NCBI GenBank assembly: GCA_002914845.1
Contig: JXTC01000281.1
Coordinates: 163,972-227,971 of the forward strand
Source of the DNA: Trema orientale
Lineage: Eukaryota; Streptophyta; Magnoliopsida; Rosales; Cannabaceae
Reading direction: 5' to 3'
Length of the DNA: 64,000 nt
The notes beneath the pieces are model-generated. The model was not told where the DNA came from and made no database searches. It was given only the letters and a program-made list of their open reading frames with translations. Shown here one piece after another: positions 61,880 to 64,000 of the stretch. Position numbers and translations under genes: made by a program. How positions within the stretch are numbered: position 1 is the stretch's first letter; each line of letters opens with the position of its first letter.

Positions 61880-62892
61880 TTCAGAACATAGCCGTTTGTG
61901 TAAAATGTAATTATACAGGTTGTGAACGCTGGGTCCCACCCCCAGTCTCAGACGATTGTGGCATTTGGGAACGGTTAGTAACGTAATCCAGGGACATGTC
62001 GTTTTAGGAGTCCAGAGCTGTCCATTGTGGGGCCTGCGACATTGGGACGGACCAACACGCCCTTTTCTTTTTCTTTTTTGTTTGGAGAAATTTACAGTAC
62101 CTTTTTTTGTTCATTGTATCTCAAAAGCACTTGTTTATAATTTTTTCCACAATTTTTTTGGTATTTATTAAGTTTTTACTCGTATTTTACATTTATAGCA
62201 CGTTTAGTATGCCGGATTAGATTAGATTAGATTAGATTATTAGTTTGGATTAGATTATATTAGAATATTTAGTACTGTAATGTGTTTGGTGTAATCTAGG
62301 ATTAAAAGTCTATTTATATAACAAAATAATTTTTAATTTATGAGGGCAATCTAATTTTTCAGTAAAATAAATAATTAAATTTTTACATAATATAATAAGT
62401 AAAAATAAGATTTTTATCCAAATAAAATATTATACTTAATTGTTTTTACTAAATCTAGGAGTATAATATTGTTGAATTCAAAATAAAAATTTTATTTTTA
62501 AGAAAAAAGGTATAGAAAAAAAATATGGAAAGCAAAAAGAAAAGAAAAAAAAAAGAGCTCAAGGGCATAATTAATCCCCAAGTTCACAAAAGGACAACTT
62601 TGTCTCTTCTAAGTGGGATTAAATTGGAAAGCTGGACTTTTTGTCCAGTCTTTCCATAAGCCCAAACATAGGACTGGATAAAAGAGTCCAGTCCCTCCTC
62701 ATAGTCCGGCTCGCAAAAGAGACTTTATAGTGTAAGTTTATATATGTGGTAGATATTTTGAAATGTATATCGATTTTTAGGTTTTTTTTTTATAGAGTTA
62801 ATTATACTTTTATACGCTTTATAGTATAAGTTTATATATGTGGTAGATATTTTGAAATGTATATCGATTTTTAGGTATATTTTTTTTATAGA
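61880..62892. other. Intergenic DNA beyond PELP1 with short tandem repeats
   Basis: No gene. (GATTA)n lies at about 62215-62240. A near-exact tandem duplication of about 100 bp (CTTTATAGTGTAAGTTTATA through AGTTAATTATACTTTTATAC) lies at 62722-62815 and 62818-62913. 62200-62712 is bounded by GCCGGATTAG and CCGGCTC-type ends and may be an old MITE, not proven. Confidence 0.5.
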
Positions 62893-63065
62893 GTTAATTA
62901 TACTTTTATACCTTGTATTTTGAATGATTATTTATTTTATACATTGTGTTTGCTTATTATCAACATTGACCTTCAAATTTAAAAATTTTAACAAAATTAT
63001 ACTCTCTTTAGGTTAAACACCAAAATTTGACAATTTTATTTATCAAAATACCCTTTAAACTTTAA
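62893..63065. mobile_element. One arm of the foldback family seen at 22673
   Basis: The sequence AGTTAATTATACTTTTATACC, ATTGTGTTTGCTTATTATCA, ACATTGACCTTCAAATTT, CAAAATTTGACAATTTTATT, TATCAAAATACCCTTTAAAC follows, block by block, one arm of the 22673-23135 element. The mirror arm is missing. Confidence 0.45.
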
Positions 63066-63143
63066 ACCTATATAGTTAAAAAAAATCCAAATTTAAAGCT
63101 TACTTGAAATTAATAACTACACTAAATACTAAAAAAAAAAAAG

Positions 63144-63599
63144 GGATAATCCCAAAAATAACCATCCTATTTTATCTTAATACAACAACTAACCCCCTAT
63201 TTTCATAAAATCCAAAATATCCTCTCTATTTTTCAAAATAGGAAAAAAGTATACTTTATCTTTTTATTTTATCAAACTTAAAATACAAAATTTCTAGAAT
63301 ACCCTCATATATTTCTAAAATCTATTACCAAAAACTGTTGATAATTTGTTTTGGCAATAATTTTTGAGATATTTTTTTTTGTAATAAAATGATTAAAAAA
63401 TGATTTGTTTGGATATTAATATCTAAAGGATATTATTGTCCTTCAAGAAAAAATTAAGTCAAAAATTGACTAAAAAAGTAGATAAAGTATACTTTTTTCC
63501 TATTTTGAAAAACAAAAGATATATTTGTAGATTTTATGATAAGAGGGGGTTAAATGTGGCATTAAGACAAAACAGAGTGGATGCTTTTGGGATTATGCC
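63144..63599. mobile_element. Foldback element with perfect 9-bp target duplication
   Basis: The left end GGATAATCCCAAAAATAACC pairs with the right end, reverse complement GGCATAATCCCAAAAGCATC. Pairing continues along both arms: TTAATACAACAACTAACCCC versus TTAATGCCACATTTAACCCC, and GGAAAAAAGTATACTTTATC is mirrored exactly at 63481-63500. AAAAAAAAG flanks both ends (63135-63143 and 63600-63608). 456 bp, no ORF. A diverged relative is at 42138-42625. Confidence 0.75.
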
Positions 63600-63608
63600 A
63601 AAAAAAAG

Positions 63609-64000
63609 GTTGTAGGTTTTGCATTCTTTTAGAATTAATTTGTTACTATTTTTTATTTAATTATTAATTATAATTAGTTTTAAGGGATAATATAAAGATA
63701 AATAAATATAAAACCCACCATCTTCAGTGTTTTATCAAAAAAAACCCACACCTTTTCATTTATATTAAATTAAATATTCAATTTCTATTTTCCTATCAAA
63801 TAGGATCGGACCCACAACTTTGGTCAAAATTCAAATATAATATTATTTAAAAGACATTTTTGCCACTAAAACTCATAAAACACAAGAACATAAAATTATT
63901 ATGAATAAAATAGTTTAACTAATATTACTTAAAATAAAGGGAAAAAAACAACATTTATTTTACTTTGTATTTTTTGAAAACTTTTAATTGTTTTGAATAA
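63609..64000. other. AT-rich intergenic DNA at the right edge
   Basis: No gene or element is recognised. Confidence 0.3.

Overview
The window is nuclear DNA of a eudicot plant. It has GT-AG introns, plant-type gene families (a DYW-class PPR protein, mevalonate diphosphate decarboxylase, a plant PELP1/Rix1-like protein, a DUF716 protein), AT-rich intergenic DNA and plant LTR retrotransposons, LINE, SINE and MITE remnants. The species cannot be named from sequence alone. There is one assembly gap (12097-12232).

Layout. 1-4925 is the 3' part of an Athila-like Ty3 retrotransposon. It keeps gag and protease but has lost reverse transcriptase, RNase H and integrase, and it ends in a complete-looking 3' LTR. 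It abuts a degraded LTR in the opposite orientation (about 4926-6010). 6194-7129 (-) is an intact single-exon DUF716 membrane-protein gene. 12074-14127, 26018-28328 and 32553-34894 (all +) are three members of one alpha/beta-hydrolase family with the same four coding exons. The first is broken and partly lost in the gap. The second and third are intact, 349 codons each, and sit in a duplicated block that includes their downstream flanks. 36164-41483 (-) is a complete ten-exon mevalonate diphosphate decarboxylase gene (421 aa). 47971-50556 (-) is a two-exon DYW-type PPR gene (779 aa). 52002-61788 (-) is a thirteen-exon PELP1/RIX1-domain gene (896 aa) with a pair of telo-boxes before its ATG.

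Between MVD and the PPR gene (about 45150-47505) lies a scrambled duplicate of the PPR/PELP1 neighbourhood. It holds a copy of the PELP1 3' end and downstream flank, joined to an inverted, broken PPR fragment that is itself split by a 1,009-bp hAT-like element with an 8-bp target duplication (CATGTAGG).

The intergenic DNA is rich in small transposons. The most striking class is a set of foldback elements (long imperfect inverted arms built of short degenerate phrases, no ORF). Several have recognisable 9-bp target duplications, which points to Mutator-like mobilisation. There is also a trio of related 170-bp MITEs, a tRNA-derived SINE with a perfect 17-bp target duplication, a probable solo LTR and a decayed L1-type LINE.

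The genes do not form a pathway together. MVD belongs to isoprenoid precursor synthesis, PELP1 to 60S ribosome assembly, and the PPR to organelle RNA editing. The hydrolase array is a local tandem family of unknown substrate. I found no convincing wholly new biological system. The best leads are the foldback class, the pol-less gag-protease retrotransposon, the compensated-frameshift hydrolase copy and the chimeric duplication.
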